Source: Minisyncoccota bacterium
GTDB taxonomy: Bacteria; Patescibacteriota; Minisyncoccia; Moranbacterales; GCA-2747515
Direction of reading: 5' to 3'
Assembly (NCBI GenBank): GCA_937936355.1
Contig: CALDDM010000026.1
Span: 1 to 39,149 of the forward strand
Length of the DNA: 39,149 nucleotides
Below the pieces are notes generated by a model that saw nothing but the letters and a program-made list of their open reading frames with translations, had not been told where the DNA came from and searched no databases. A program made the position numbers and the translations under genes. Positions 15,782-25,349 of this stretch are shown here, in pieces; the first letter of the stretch is position 1; every line of letters starts with the position of its first letter.

Positions 15782-16549
15782 ATGAAACTTAAACCACAAA
15801 ATGAGTACAACAAAAAGTACAGTGGATCACGACGCGTAGCGTATTTTGCCGCTGCAGCAGTGCTCTTTGTTGGGGCACCAGTCCTCGCATCGATCCTTGT
15901 ACAGAACTTTACACAGTTCGATACGGTTGTTGCAGATCCACCAGTCACCAAGCTGCAGGGAGCAGACGCTGACTACGATGGAGATGGAGATGACTCTACG
16001 GGATATCTTCAAGTAAACCTTGGTACAACAATTAGCAATGATGATGACACGTTGGGTACGCCAGGTGCAGACGCTACACAGATATCACACGAAGAAATAT
16101 CATTTACATGTTTCAGGGGTGACCGTACGTACTACACAGATGTCATGCAGCTCAACAATACAACAGCAGCAGAGGCATGGGATGTTTCATTGCTGGTAGA
16201 GCCTGACTTGGCTGGAAATCCTGCAGTTGAGGATACTTTCACAGCAGGTGATGCTGATATTTGGCTCTTCACATCTGCTATTGATAGTTCAGGCGGTGTA
16301 ATTACGGAAATTCCAAATCCGGGCAATTATGGATCACTTACAGAGTGGCAAAATGCAGCAGCACCGAATGGAGCGATCCAAATGGAGGTTGTTGGTGGGA
16401 CAATGAGCGTTGCACAGGGTGTCACTGGACCATTCACCTTGCCAGCCGGAGAGCAACGTCAAATAGGTCTTGTTGTAGACTGTGGTGCAGCCATGGTAAA
16501 TGGAGAAACAGGTACGTTTCGTATGACAGTTTCTGCAACACCAAACTAG
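15782..16549 (+). CDS. Secreted beta-rich protein of unknown function
   Basis: 255 residues. A basic N-terminus and hydrophobic segment (about residues 19-37, ending VLASILVQ) form a signal peptide or anchor. The mature part is acidic and Thr/Asn-rich, as expected of a beta-sandwich envelope protein. An acidic loop DADYDGDGDDS near residue 61 could bind calcium. Only two Cys are obvious in the mature part (FTCFRGD and VVDCGA) and could form a disulfide. I do not recognise the family; the general look recalls secreted fibre or camelysin/TasA-type proteins, but no defining motif is visible. It lies just before the giant surface protein and may be exported to the same place. No Shine-Dalgarno sequence precedes it; an A/C-rich run does. 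Confidence 0.7.
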   Translation: MKLKPQNEYNKKYSGSRRVAYFAAAAVLFVGAPVLASILVQNFTQFDTVVADPPVTKLQGADADYDGDGDDSTGYLQVNLGTTISNDDDTLGTPGADATQISHEEISFTCFRGDRTYYTDVMQLNNTTAAEAWDVSLLVEPDLAGNPAVEDTFTAGDADIWLFTSAIDSSGGVITEIPNPGNYGSLTEWQNAAAPNGAIQMEVVGGTMSVAQGVTGPFTLPAGEQRQIGLVVDCGAAMVNGETGTFRMTVSATPN

Positions 16550-16619
16550 GTTGCATAGATAGATAGTAGGTTAGTTTGATGAATGAGAGACTACAAGGAG
16601 GAGTACAAAAGAGAGATCA

Positions 16620-16878
16620 TACGACACTTCTGCAGGCAACAGTAATGTGTGCTTATGCACATAGGGCGCCTTATGAGAAGTCAGGTATGCGAATCACAAA
16701 AGTCCGCGGTCAGGTGTGACGGCCATAAATTGTCACACAAATGTATTAAGCGTACAAATCTTCACACTTTCCCCAAAAATGAGTGTGCAAAGAATCAAAA
16801 ACGCTTACGGGTGAATGATCAGCAATGTTGAGATGCTAGGGAGCACAACAAGCTAATCATTCACCCTTTCTTTTTTTT
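16620..16878 (+). ncRNA. Hairpin-rich non-coding stretch ending in a terminator
   Basis: Four hairpins follow each other. One is 16646-16663 (7 bp, TTAT loop), enclosed by CTTCT/AGAAG. The next is GTGTGAC/GTCACAC at 16714-16738. The third is TAAGCGT/ACGCTTA (16747-16753 with 16801-16807), enclosing CACACT/AGTGTG. The last is GGGTGAATGAT/ATCATTCACCC (16809-16819 with 16856-16866), with an inner TGTTG/CAACA and TGCT/AGCA arm and a following T-rich tract. It could be a structured 3' end of the 15782 message or a separate RNA. No promoter is convincing and no known RNA family fits. Confidence 0.45.
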
Positions 16879-16887
16879 GGCCTGCAT

Positions 16888-16923
16888 TCTCTTTTGATCG
16901 TCACCCACGACAACCAAAAGAGA
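16888..16923 (+). other. Perfect 9-bp inverted repeat
   Basis: TCTCTTTTG pairs with CAAAAGAGA, and an inner CGT/ACG extends the structure. It lies in the non-coding stretch between the terminator at 16866 and the one at 17076. Confidence 0.6.
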
Positions 16924-17075
16924 AACAAGAACAAAAAAGACAAGTCAAAGCAAGGTCACCCGCGACCAAGCAGCGAATTGTTAAAAAAGAGAAAAATGAT
17001 TCCCCAGATCATCACAAAAAACTTTGCGAGCAAAGCGTCTCATGACGCAGTTCCATGCAGTACAAAGAAGAAAAA

Positions 17076-17100
17076 GGCGACGAAAGAGTCGCCATTTTTT
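17076..17100 (+). terminator. Intrinsic terminator before the giant surface-protein gene
   Basis: GGCGAC-GAAAGA-GTCGCC is a perfect 6-bp GC-rich stem followed by ATTTTTT. Its position argues that codons upstream of 17155 are not translated. Confidence 0.75.
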
Positions 17101-17154
17101 GGTGTGAAAATTGTGCCATATGCTGGGAATATTTGTGAGGTTGTGGGAGGAAAA

Positions 17155-20100
17155 ATGCGCTCAAACAAAATCATTAACAATAGCCTGCAGGTTGTAGGCA
17201 TCTTCTCTCCCGAGGTGATGCCATGGGAAATACATTATTGTAACCTGGAGAAAGTGCAAAAAACCTGGGGTGCACATGCTTATGCGCAGATGCACAAGAA
17301 AAAAATGGTCTATACAGATCGGTGGGGGTCTGAATGTGGCGACAGGGACGCATCAAATAATCCTTACTATGGAGGAGGTAAGAGTGCTGCGGACATTATA
17401 AGGCATGCGAAGAAGGAGGTGTCGTACACAAAAAGAGGTGGTGCTCCTAAAATGCATGCATCACGGAGGGTAGGGAGTATTATAGCGCGCATGCATCAAG
17501 TTACAGCGAAAAAAAAGGACAAGAAAGAGGTAGGTGCGCAAGAAGGTGGACTGCAGAATATCCAACATCAAGAAATTGATACGAAGAAAGATAATGCTGT
17601 AAAAATCATCATCCCGCACACATTGCAACATCCAGATGCTGACGTTATTGTGTATGGGCAAATAGCTGATCGCATAGAGGAAATCGATCAGGGTAGTGAT
17701 AAAAATGATGAAGATAGTGTGCAAAGCTCACAAGATGAGCGGACTTTTGATGGTGTGGCAGATAAAACAAGTGAAGATAGACAAGGTCAGGGTAAGGGGC
17801 AGAAGCGCGTGTGGGTACGTGATGTCTTGCCACGCGCTGTGGGGGCGCCTGGTGTAGCATTACTTCTCCTCCTTACCATGGTCTTGTCTGTAGATATGAT
17901 GATTCCGTTTCTTGATGCCGAGGTACGCGTTGGTAACTACACACAAGAGCGAACACAGGTAGCAGAAGGTCTCACATTACTTGCTTATGAAAACAAAACA
18001 CAAGACACACTGACGTCAGTGACAGACTTTAACAGTGGGGAATATACACAAGATCAATTTGTTGTAGGGCAAGACGATGTGAGCACGCTAGCAGTAGGTG
18101 AGATCACATTAAGTCATTACGGTGACACGCCACCAGATTTAAGTGAAATTGATTGGTGGGATGACGATAGCGATCCAGCGACACTGTATAACTGGCAGTA
18201 CAGACGATGCTTTGAGATTGATAACACTGGCAGCAGTGATGACCTCGATCAGTATCAAGTATATCTCGACGTAGATACACAGACCGTGATCGGAGATGCT
18301 AAAATGCAAGCCAATGGAGCAGATATACGATTCATTGGTGAGGGTGGTGATATACTGCCACATTTTATTGCTGATGACATAAACACTGCAACAACAAAAA
18401 TATGGGTACAAATCGACGATATTACTGCGGGTGATACAGAGTCTCTTTGTATGTACTATGGAAATCCAGGTGCTTCAGATAGTGCAAGTCGGGAAGATGT
18501 TTTTACATATGATAACCCAAGAGAGATATATCATGTCGTTGCTGATACAGCATCAGGCAGTACAACAGATTTTACAAGCTATAGTGATAACAATGAAATC
18601 TCAGTAGCAGCCTATAGTGACACACTCGATGCGACTGATTTTGTCTCGTATCCAACGGGTGTCTCGGGGTTATTGACTGAAACATCATCGGTAGCAACGA
18701 CACATCCGATTAATGCATCATACAGAGCGAATGGCGTAGACAATATTGTGCCAGTATCAGCGGCAGACACGCAATTTGCTTATGCAACAGAGCGACTCAC
18801 TAATGATTTTTCGATCATATCACCATGGTGCAATGCATCGTTAACATTTGAAAATGGATTCGGAAACAATATTCTCGATACGACATCAAACACGCTATCA
18901 CCTTTTTCAATTCCATCAGGTGGTTCATTGACAATCACGACCAATGACACAGCAGCCAATGGTATAGCAAATGGATCTATGGTGATTATCGAAGAAGTGG
19001 GTGATGATTGTCCAGTACTGATCACGCACCATGGGAGTGCAGGTGGTGACAGCATGACATTGTTTGGCGCAGATGCGCAGTGGTATGGAGTGGGATCAGG
19101 AAGTATGCATGTCGGCATTCTCGAGGACACAACAAGTGTGACAGTCTACAAGAGCAACGGAACAACTGTCGGTCCTACGGTCTATGGTCGTGGTGATGAT
19201 TTCACAATCAACGACACGGGATCACAAGGATCAGAAGTGGCACATCGCGTTGTTGCAGACAAGCCAGTTGGCGTGCATTCACGCGGTGACGGCGATGGTG
19301 GTGATAGTGTGACATTTCTCCCATCTGCTGAGTTAGGATACAAATATTACATTGCAGATACATCACAATACATTGCAATTGCAACACTTGCTGGTGTCAC
19401 AACAAAGGTTGAGCTTTATCACAATGGCACAAGCTGTGGCACAGGAACACCAGATGACACAGATACAGTAACAGCAATAGGTGATGCACCTGGGAAAGCA
19501 TATTTTGGTCTCACAACTGGAGGTGACCATATACCAGCTGGCGCATGTATCGTAGCTGACCAGCCAATTTTTGCATACAGCGAGTACAATGGCGCAGGTG
19601 ATGAGCATAACATCTGGAACGAGAAACAAAACCGACAGTCTATTTCTCCTGCACCAACATATACAGTAGGTACTGAGGAGATTGGCTTATGGAGTATTGA
19701 TGGGACAAGTAATTGGTTAAGGCGTGTGCCAGTAACGATAGCAAATAACGCATCTGCAGCAATTGATGAGTATCAGATATCAATAGATCTAGGAGCTGAT
19801 ATAGAAACGCTCTTTGGAAAGACGCAAGAGAATGGAGGGGACATTCGCGTAGCGGGACCTCTAGGTAATGGTACGGACAATGTGCAGTATGCACTGGATT
19901 CTTTCGATCATGTGAGTGCCAATGGTACACTATGGATCAAAACGCCTGCTGTGTCAGCTGCAAGCAGTGTGACAGTGTATGTTTATTACAGTCCAATTGG
20001 TATGGATATTCAGGGAATGAATCCATTGTTGTGGCTTGATGCGGCGGATAGTGGATCGATAACCCATACGCTAGGAGCGGTTAATGCATGGAATGATAAA

Positions 20101-22767
20101 TCCGGTAATGCAAACCACGTGACACAAAATCTCGCAACAGATCAGCCAACTGTGATAAGTGATGGGACGCAACAAGTGATCGCATTCAATGGGCAATACA
20201 TGACAGATCCAGATGGCATCTGGGGCAGCATCACACATAATGACTCGTACATATTTACAGCCTATAAAAACCTCCTTCTACCAGAAAGTGGAACTTTGTT
20301 GAGTGAGCGTATCCAAGCAGGGCAATACGAAATAAAGGCTCCAGATGGTGTGAATGTTTCGTATCAACCCAATAGAAATTCTCAGGGAAGTATCAGTGGC
20401 TTGTATGGTGGAGACATAACAGATTATCACACTATGCGCTTTGATGCGCATGCTGGAGGATCGAGAAATATAACAAGGGACAATCTCGTCACACTCGCAT
20501 CCGATAATGGAGGAGAGGCATTCAGAGGGCAAAACCGCGCTTTAAGCATTGGAGCAGAGTCAAGTGGATCTAATCCACAAAGCATGAATATGGGAGAGGT
20601 AATTGCATTTTCTGGGACCTTAACAAGTGCCGAAGTGGAGGATATAGAGAATTATCTGGCACAGAAGTGGGTAACCGGTCCAACGACAACACTCACGACA
20701 ACTGGAGACTACAGCGGAATCTGGCAAACAACGGTATCAAAACCAAATTACTACATCGTAGACTCGCGAGGTGCGGACATTGGGTCGACATTTGTGATAT
20801 CTGCTGCGGATGGCAATTCTGTGGTGGCTGGTGGAACATCGACAACAATTGATGAAGGACAAATGACCACAATTCCTCCAGGTATCGGCATTGAGCAAAC
20901 AGATAGCTATAGTGTTACTGGGCCTCTGAGCATAGGATTTGATGCAGACACAACAGACGCTGCACTGCCCATAAGCTATGCAGGCACTGAATTTCTGATG
21001 CGCGTGGGGCGCAATACAGACATTTTTAGTTTTCACGCGCCATTTTCAGCTGCAAGCATTGAGATTCAAGAGAGCTCTGCAACTGGATTTACAACGCTGC
21101 AAACAGTTGTGATCGCAAGTGGAGCGACAGTGACTGTCCCACAAAACATCACAAACAATAGAGTGTTCAAAATCATATCCGACGAACCAGTGTTGGCGTT
21201 TCACAGAAATAGTACAAACGATTCCAAAATTCTGTATCCTGCAGATCAAGCCTTTGTGCAGTCATCCGATCAGTACGAGTTGTATGGAGTTGGATCAGGT
21301 GCTGTGCAGCTTGCAGCTGGAACAAGTACAACAGCAACGATTTACAGAAGCAATGGAACCAACACAACCGTGACACTAGATGCTGCGTCAAACTTTGGTT
21401 ACTCAGAATCTGGGGCAGGCTCTCAAGGTGCTGCATATGGCTATCGCATTGTCTCAGATGATCCTATAGCGGCAAGTTCCTACGCAGATGCTGATGGTGG
21501 TGAGACCGTCGTCTTTGTTGGGCAAAAAGAATTTTCACAAGAATACATTATCCCAAATCCTACGCAGTATATGAGTATAGTCACACGCGACGCAGGCACC
21601 GAATGTCGCGTATATGATGTATCTGGTGCAGCAATGACAGCAGGGCCGGCAACGATGGATAACATTCCACCACAAACAGCAGGGGTGCAAACGCTGCCAT
21701 ACCCAAATCGCATTCATATCGGTGGTGATGATACAGGTGATGGTGCATTTTTTGCGGCGGGGTATCGGCTTGAGTGTGATGATCCTGTTTATGCCTACTA
21801 CGAACATCACCTAGGTGGATTAGTGACAGATGAAACATCATGGCTTACATGGCCACAAGCACGATCACGCAATCACGTAGAGCCAAAAATAGGCGATATA
21901 AACACTGCAGCAGAGGAAGGCTTATACGTTGAGAGTGGATTTAACGGGAGTGCGCCAGAGGCTACTGCAACGTATATATTTGATACATCATCACAGACAC
22001 ATGGTGAGCATACGTACTGGCAAGACGTCACATGGGACGAGCAAATAACAGATCGCGGAGCACTTGGTAGTGTGCAACAGATAAAGATCGAGACTGCATA
22101 TGCAGATGGACCAAATTGCACATCGGCAACATACTCATCATACACACAGGCGACAGGCACCCAGACACTTGCAACATCAAGTAGTGCACAGCCACATCAC
22201 GATATCATTAGCAACAAAAAGAAAGCATTGATCAGTGAAGAGGCAAGTGATCACGATTGTCTTGCAGTGCGTATTACGCTGGCGACAGGCGATCCAGCAC
22301 TGACACCGAAACTGGAGGCGTTTACAGTTGGATACTACACCCCAGACATCTTGGCCGATCAGCTTAGTACGCCAAATATAAACGTACCCGGTACTGTTGG
22401 GTCAGAGAATGTACGAAAGCGTATAGTAAAGGCATTGACAAGCGATGCAGATCTTGCTGGATCACAAGCGAATCTGTCATTTACAGGTGTAAGTGACAGC
22501 GCACCGTTCTCGACCGCAGATTTAGAGCTTTATGAGATAGCAACAAGCACAACTAATCCACAGTTTACATTTCCTACATTTCCTTCTGGGGAGTTAACTG
22601 CGGGTACAAGTTCAGTACTGGATGCAAGTAACGATATTGCAATCTACTACACCGGACAAAGAAGCGCGGGAAATGACGAGCAAATTGATCTCCGATTTAA
22701 CCTCGACATCATCGGCGCCGGAGGGCCTGCAATCACCCGAGATTTCACGCTTAACATCGAAGGCTAG
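17155..22767 (+). CDS. Giant surface protein with DUF2341 and LamG-like domains
   Basis: About 1,870 residues. I chose ATG 17155 because GGGAGG lies 4 bases upstream and a terminator at 17076 precedes it; the frame stays open back to a TTG at 16894. A long basic, Lys-rich section comes first, then one membrane helix (near 17860-17910) and a long outside part. DUF2341 domains occur near 18180-18500 (WQYRRCFEIDN to ESLCMYYGNPG) and again near 19710-19990. The second runs into a concanavalin-like LamG region (LLWLDAADSGS, AWNDKSGNANH). Two copies of a unit marked by YGVGSG, SNGT and ADKPV/SDDPI flank it (about 18800-19600 and 21000-21800). The long outside region suggests adhesion or glycan binding. 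No sorting motif is seen at the C-terminus. A start further down, just before the helix, is also possible. Confidence 0.72.
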   Translation: MRSNKIINNSLQVVGIFSPEVMPWEIHYCNLEKVQKTWGAHAYAQMHKKKMVYTDRWGSECGDRDASNNPYYGGGKSAADIIRHAKKEVSYTKRGGAPKMHASRRVGSIIARMHQVTAKKKDKKEVGAQEGGLQNIQHQEIDTKKDNAVKIIIPHTLQHPDADVIVYGQIADRIEEIDQGSDKNDEDSVQSSQDERTFDGVADKTSEDRQGQGKGQKRVWVRDVLPRAVGAPGVALLLLLTMVLSVDMMIPFLDAEVRVGNYTQERTQVAEGLTLLAYENKTQDTLTSVTDFNSGEYTQDQFVVGQDDVSTLAVGEITLSHYGDTPPDLSEIDWWDDDSDPATLYNWQYRRCFEIDNTGSSDDLDQYQVYLDVDTQTVIGDAKMQANGADIRFIGEGGDILPHFIADDINTATTKIWVQIDDITAGDTESLCMYYGNPGASDSASREDVFTYDNPREIYHVVADTASGSTTDFTSYSDNNEISVAAYSDTLDATDFVSYPTGVSGLLTETSSVATTHPINASYRANGVDNIVPVSAADTQFAYATERLTNDFSIISPWCNASLTFENGFGNNILDTTSNTLSPFSIPSGGSLTITTNDTAANGIANGSMVIIEEVGDDCPVLITHHGSAGGDSMTLFGADAQWYGVGSGSMHVGILEDTTSVTVYKSNGTTVGPTVYGRGDDFTINDTGSQGSEVAHRVVADKPVGVHSRGDGDGGDSVTFLPSAELGYKYYIADTSQYIAIATLAGVTTKVELYHNGTSCGTGTPDDTDTVTAIGDAPGKAYFGLTTGGDHIPAGACIVADQPIFAYSEYNGAGDEHNIWNEKQNRQSISPAPTYTVGTEEIGLWSIDGTSNWLRRVPVTIANNASAAIDEYQISIDLGADIETLFGKTQENGGDIRVAGPLGNGTDNVQYALDSFDHVSANGTLWIKTPAVSAASSVTVYVYYSPIGMDIQGMNPLLWLDAADSGSITHTLGAVNAWNDKSGNANHVTQNLATDQPTVISDGTQQVIAFNGQYMTDPDGIWGSITHNDSYIFTAYKNLLLPESGTLLSERIQAGQYEIKAPDGVNVSYQPNRNSQGSISGLYGGDITDYHTMRFDAHAGGSRNITRDNLVTLASDNGGEAFRGQNRALSIGAESSGSNPQSMNMGEVIAFSGTLTSAEVEDIENYLAQKWVTGPTTTLTTTGDYSGIWQTTVSKPNYYIVDSRGADIGSTFVISAADGNSVVAGGTSTTIDEGQMTTIPPGIGIEQTDSYSVTGPLSIGFDADTTDAALPISYAGTEFLMRVGRNTDIFSFHAPFSAASIEIQESSATGFTTLQTVVIASGATVTVPQNITNNRVFKIISDEPVLAFHRNSTNDSKILYPADQAFVQSSDQYELYGVGSGAVQLAAGTSTTATIYRSNGTNTTVTLDAASNFGYSESGAGSQGAAYGYRIVSDDPIAASSYADADGGETVVFVGQKEFSQEYIIPNPTQYMSIVTRDAGTECRVYDVSGAAMTAGPATMDNIPPQTAGVQTLPYPNRIHIGGDDTGDGAFFAAGYRLECDDPVYAYYEHHLGGLVTDETSWLTWPQARSRNHVEPKIGDINTAAEEGLYVESGFNGSAPEATATYIFDTSSQTHGEHTYWQDVTWDEQITDRGALGSVQQIKIETAYADGPNCTSATYSSYTQATGTQTLATSSSAQPHHDIISNKKKALISEEASDHDCLAVRITLATGDPALTPKLEAFTVGYYTPDILADQLSTPNINVPGTVGSENVRKRIVKALTSDADLAGSQANLSFTGVSDSAPFSTADLELYEIATSTTNPQFTFPTFPSGELTAGTSSVLDASNDIAIYYTGQRSAGNDEQIDLRFNLDIIGAGGPAITRDFTLNIEG

Positions 22768-22897
22768 AGAAATGATTCTGAAAAAATAATCCCAACATCT
22801 TGCACACCTGGATTCAAGGCTACCAGAACAGAAAGTTGTGCTGACAGGTGTGCATTGCTGTGATATATTGATGTCATCAAACGAACGGAGAGAGAAA

Positions 22898-23119
22898 ATG
22901 TCAGAGAGTACGAAAGTAATCAGAATTATGCCAAAAAGCGCAGCGCTGATGGCTGCAGTAAGACTAGTTTTGGGAAAGGACTGCACGATCGATCAGTCAC
23001 ATGAGGAATACTTTGATGTTAAGACTGATGAAGATTATGTTGATTTAATGGATCTTGTTCAGGAAGCTACAAGTGAAAAAGGTGGGGAGTCTTTTGACTG
23101 GGAATTAGTTCCTGAGTAA
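22898..23119 (+). CDS. Small acidic protein of unknown function (73 aa)
   Basis: I do not recognise it. The start was chosen at ATG 22898 because GGAG lies 8 bases before it; the frame continues upstream to a GTG at 22838 without a ribosome site. The protein has a basic first half (VIRIMPKSAALMAAVRLVLGKDC) and an acidic second half (YFDVKTDEDYVDLMDLVQEA). This could be a compact alpha/beta fold or a small regulator. No membrane segment. A terminator follows at 23151. Confidence 0.55.
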   Translation: MSESTKVIRIMPKSAALMAAVRLVLGKDCTIDQSHEEYFDVKTDEDYVDLMDLVQEATSEKGGESFDWELVPE

Positions 23120-23150
23120 GGCACGAGGCTAAGCATAGGAGGTAAGAAGG

Positions 23151-23179
23151 CCGGCAGCGTAGCATTTGCTGTCGGTTTT
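23151..23179 (+). terminator. Intrinsic terminator after the 73-aa gene
   Basis: CCGGCAGC pairs with GCTGTCGG (one G-U) around a 9-base loop, followed by TTTT. Confidence 0.75.
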
Positions 23180-23204
23180 AAAATATCATTTAAAGAGGCC
23201 TATT

Positions 23205-23231
23205 TTGATTCGGAGTGGTTTGCGGTACACT
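23205..23231 (+). promoter_or_regulatory. Probable promoter of the four-helix membrane protein gene
   Basis: TTGATT and TACACT are 15 bases apart, shorter than ideal. The -10 ends 6 bases before the ATG at 23238, which again suggests a leaderless message. Confidence 0.4.
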
Positions 23232-23237
23232 AGAGAG

Positions 23238-23807
23238 ATGAGAAGAAATATGAGAAGCGATCAATATCTTACACAAAAGAATATGCGACGTGACGAGATG
23301 ATCGAACAAGTACAAGGAAAAGAAGTGTTTTCACCTGATAAGCTGTTATTAAATCTCGTGCGGGTAAGTGTTTACTTGCTACTGTTTCGGATATTCTACA
23401 CATTCCTTTTTGCCTCTCTAATGGGGCAGGACTGGCATATACGCTACATGTGGGACGTTATCCCAATTATTGCATTTAGTAGTGATCCTCTCGTTTTTGC
23501 AACGCTTAATGCATATGCTGTTCTTGCAATTGCTGCGACAGATTTCCTCGTTTTCCTCATAGTGCTCTTGCGCAAAAAACGCTACACGATTTACCCATTT
23601 TGGGCATGGTATCTAGGCATACTCATGACAGGTATTCAGTATGCGACACTTCTTTTTCTCAATCGCAGACTGAATTTTGGCATTGATGAGGGTGTGTGGC
23701 TGCCACTAACTGCGATAGCTATAGCCGCAACACTCATTGTTTTTGTTGTAAAAAAAAGCAAGTACAGAAGATTTGCAGGACACGAAAGTGAGATGAGAGA
23801 GCTATAG
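23238..23807 (+). CDS. Four-helix membrane protein of unknown function
   Basis: 189 residues. Start chosen at ATG 23238; a TTG at 23166 in the same frame lies inside the terminator hairpin and cannot be the real start. A basic N-terminal tail of about 40 residues precedes four predicted membrane helices (about residues 42-62, 84-112, 124-143, 155-172), ending in a basic and acidic cytoplasmic tail. Trp and Tyr sit at the helix ends. I do not recognise a family or catalytic motif. It has its own likely promoter and is followed after about 90 bases by fba. Confidence 0.65.
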   Translation: MRRNMRSDQYLTQKNMRRDEMIEQVQGKEVFSPDKLLLNLVRVSVYLLLFRIFYTFLFASLMGQDWHIRYMWDVIPIIAFSSDPLVFATLNAYAVLAIAATDFLVFLIVLLRKKRYTIYPFWAWYLGILMTGIQYATLLFLNRRLNFGIDEGVWLPLTAIAIAATLIVFVVKKSKYRRFAGHESEMREL

Positions 23808-23895
23808 GATTCTATGCTAAACTTTCTGTGGCAACGAGAGTACTTCATCCAAATCAATGGCAAATAATGATAACATTTAAATTTAAAGTAAGAAT

Positions 23896-24936
23896 ATGTC
23901 TCTCATAACACTACGACAACTCCTTGATCATGCAGCTGAGCATGAATACGCAATGCCAGCATTCAATATAAACAACATGGAGCAGGCACAGGCTGTCATG
24001 GAAGCTGCGCATGAGACCGGTGCGCCAGCACTGCTCTGCGCATCAGCAAAAGCACGGACATATGCGGGTGATGACTTCCTCTATAGCGTAATGCAGGCGG
24101 CGATCAAGACATATCCACACATTCCTGTGTGTTTGCATCAAGATCATGGTCTTTCACCTGAGATGTGTAAAAGTGGTATCGATCTAGGATTCTCATCTGC
24201 AATGATGGACGGATCGCTATTGCCTGACCACAAAACCCCATCAGACAACGAGTATAATGTGCGCGTCACCAAAGAGGTAACAGACTACGCGCATGAGCGT
24301 GGTGCAAGCACCGAAGGCGAAATTGGTGTACTTGGATCTCTTGAGACGCTAGTAGCAGGAAAAGAGGATGGTGTGGGTGCAGAAGGTGATTTAACGGAAG
24401 ATATGCTTCTAACGAGTGTAGAAGAGGCAGTAGACTTTGCAAATGCAACTGGTGTTGATGCGCTTGCAATTGCTATTGGGACATCACATGGAGCGTACAA
24501 ATTCACTAAGCCGCCAACGGGCAAGGTATTACGTATAGACCGGTTGATCGAAATAAACAAAGCGCTACCAGATACACACCTCGTTATGCATGGATCGTCA
24601 AGCGTGCCACAAGACATACTTGCACAGATCAATAAATATGGTGGTCAGATGCCTCAAACATACGGAGTGCCGATAGAAGAGATACAAGAAGGCATAAAAA
24701 ACGGTGTACGGAAAGTAAATGTTGATACAGATCTACGTATGGCTTCAACAGGGGCAATACGTAAATATTTTATTGAAAATCCAGAGCAATTTGACCCCCG
24801 CAAGTATTTAGTACAGGCAAAAGATGCAATGAAAAAAGTTTGCATCAGTCGTAATGAGTCTTTTGGGGCAGCGGGCCAAGCATCGAAAATTGACTCAGTA
24901 AGAACACTCGACGAAATGCGGGTATATTATAAGTAA
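23896..24936 (+). CDS. fba: Class II fructose-bisphosphate aldolase
   Basis: This 346-residue zinc enzyme reversibly splits fructose-1,6-bisphosphate into glyceraldehyde-3-phosphate and dihydroxyacetone phosphate. The family order is complete: [10 protein letters not shown] near the N-terminus, HQDHG (zinc-binding His, catalytic Asp), STEGEIG (metal-binding Glu), GTSHGAYKF (zinc His), MHGSSSVP (zinc His) and [11 protein letters not shown] (phosphate binding). Some relatives act on tagatose or other bisphosphates, but glycolysis/gluconeogenesis is the likely role beside pgi and manA in this window. A small membrane protein gene follows after 24 bases. Confidence 0.93.
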   Translation: MSLITLRQLLDHAAEHEYAMPAFNINNMEQAQAVMEAAHETGAPALLCASAKARTYAGDDFLYSVMQAAIKTYPHIPVCLHQDHGLSPEMCKSGIDLGFSSAMMDGSLLPDHKTPSDNEYNVRVTKEVTDYAHERGASTEGEIGVLGSLETLVAGKEDGVGAEGDLTEDMLLTSVEEAVDFANATGVDALAIAIGTSHGAYKFTKPPTGKVLRIDRLIEINKALPDTHLVMHGSSSVPQDILAQINKYGGQMPQTYGVPIEEIQEGIKNGVRKVNVDTDLRMASTGAIRKYFIENPEQFDPRKYLVQAKDAMKKVCISRNESFGAAGQASKIDSVRTLDEMRVYYK

Positions 24937-24960
24937 AGAGTCCAAATTCAAGATCTGATT

Positions 24961-25176
24961 ATGAATGAAAACGACGCAAACAAAATGAGGGAGCAGCTTG
25001 AGATTCAAAGTAAGGCACTCTCACATCTACAAAAAGACATGGCGCACATCAAAAACTATTTTAAGTGGATGCTTATTGGCACGGTGGTGACATTTGTTGT
25101 GCCATTGATTGCAGCAATAATCATCGCGCCAATCATAATCGGCAAGTACATGAAAAACCTAGAGGGGCTCTTCTAG
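24961..25176 (+). CDS. Small coiled-coil membrane protein (71 aa)
   Basis: Residues 1-34 form a charged helix with heptad-like spacing (MREQLEIQSKALSHLQKDMAHIK), probably a coiled coil. Residues 38-61 form one membrane helix, and a short basic end follows. The family and role are unknown. The gene follows fba by 24 bases and is closed by a terminator, so it is probably the last gene of the fba transcript. Confidence 0.6.
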   Translation: MNENDANKMREQLEIQSKALSHLQKDMAHIKNYFKWMLIGTVVTFVVPLIAAIIIAPIIIGKYMKNLEGLF

Positions 25177-25205
25177 GAAAATTGTGATAGGAAAAAAGAA
25201 AAAGT

Positions 25206-25238
25206 CCACAGAACACCAAATCGTTCTGTGGTTTTTTT
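25206..25238 (+). terminator. Intrinsic terminator of the fba unit
   Basis: CCACAGAAC pairs perfectly with GTTCTGTGG (9 bp) around ACCAAATC, followed by seven T. Confidence 0.93.
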
Positions 25239-25349
25239 GAGGAAGCGGCAAAAAAAGTTATCCAGTGTAGCCAAGGAAGCAAGTCTGCTTTACAATGGTA
25301 AGCATAGGAAAAAACCTATAAAAACGGATCATAGCATCGCATCTCCAAG

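Noticed and set aside
16700-16740. Signal recognition particle RNA core (GGTCAGGT similarity)
   Set aside because: The GGAAGGAAGCAGCC part of the conserved domain is absent.
16649-16831. 60-residue reading frame on the + strand
   Set aside because: It overlaps several perfect hairpins, has no ribosome site and resembles no protein I recognise.
16894-17154. N-terminal extension of the giant surface protein from TTG 16894
   Set aside because: It has no ribosome site, begins inside an inverted repeat and runs through a clear terminator at 17076; the composition also looks non-coding.
22612-22986. 124-residue reading frame on the - strand
   Set aside because: It overlaps the end of the surface-protein gene and the next gene, and every other gene is on the + strand.
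23166-23237. TTG start for the four-helix membrane protein
   Set aside because: It lies in the terminator hairpin of the preceding gene and upstream of the likely promoter.
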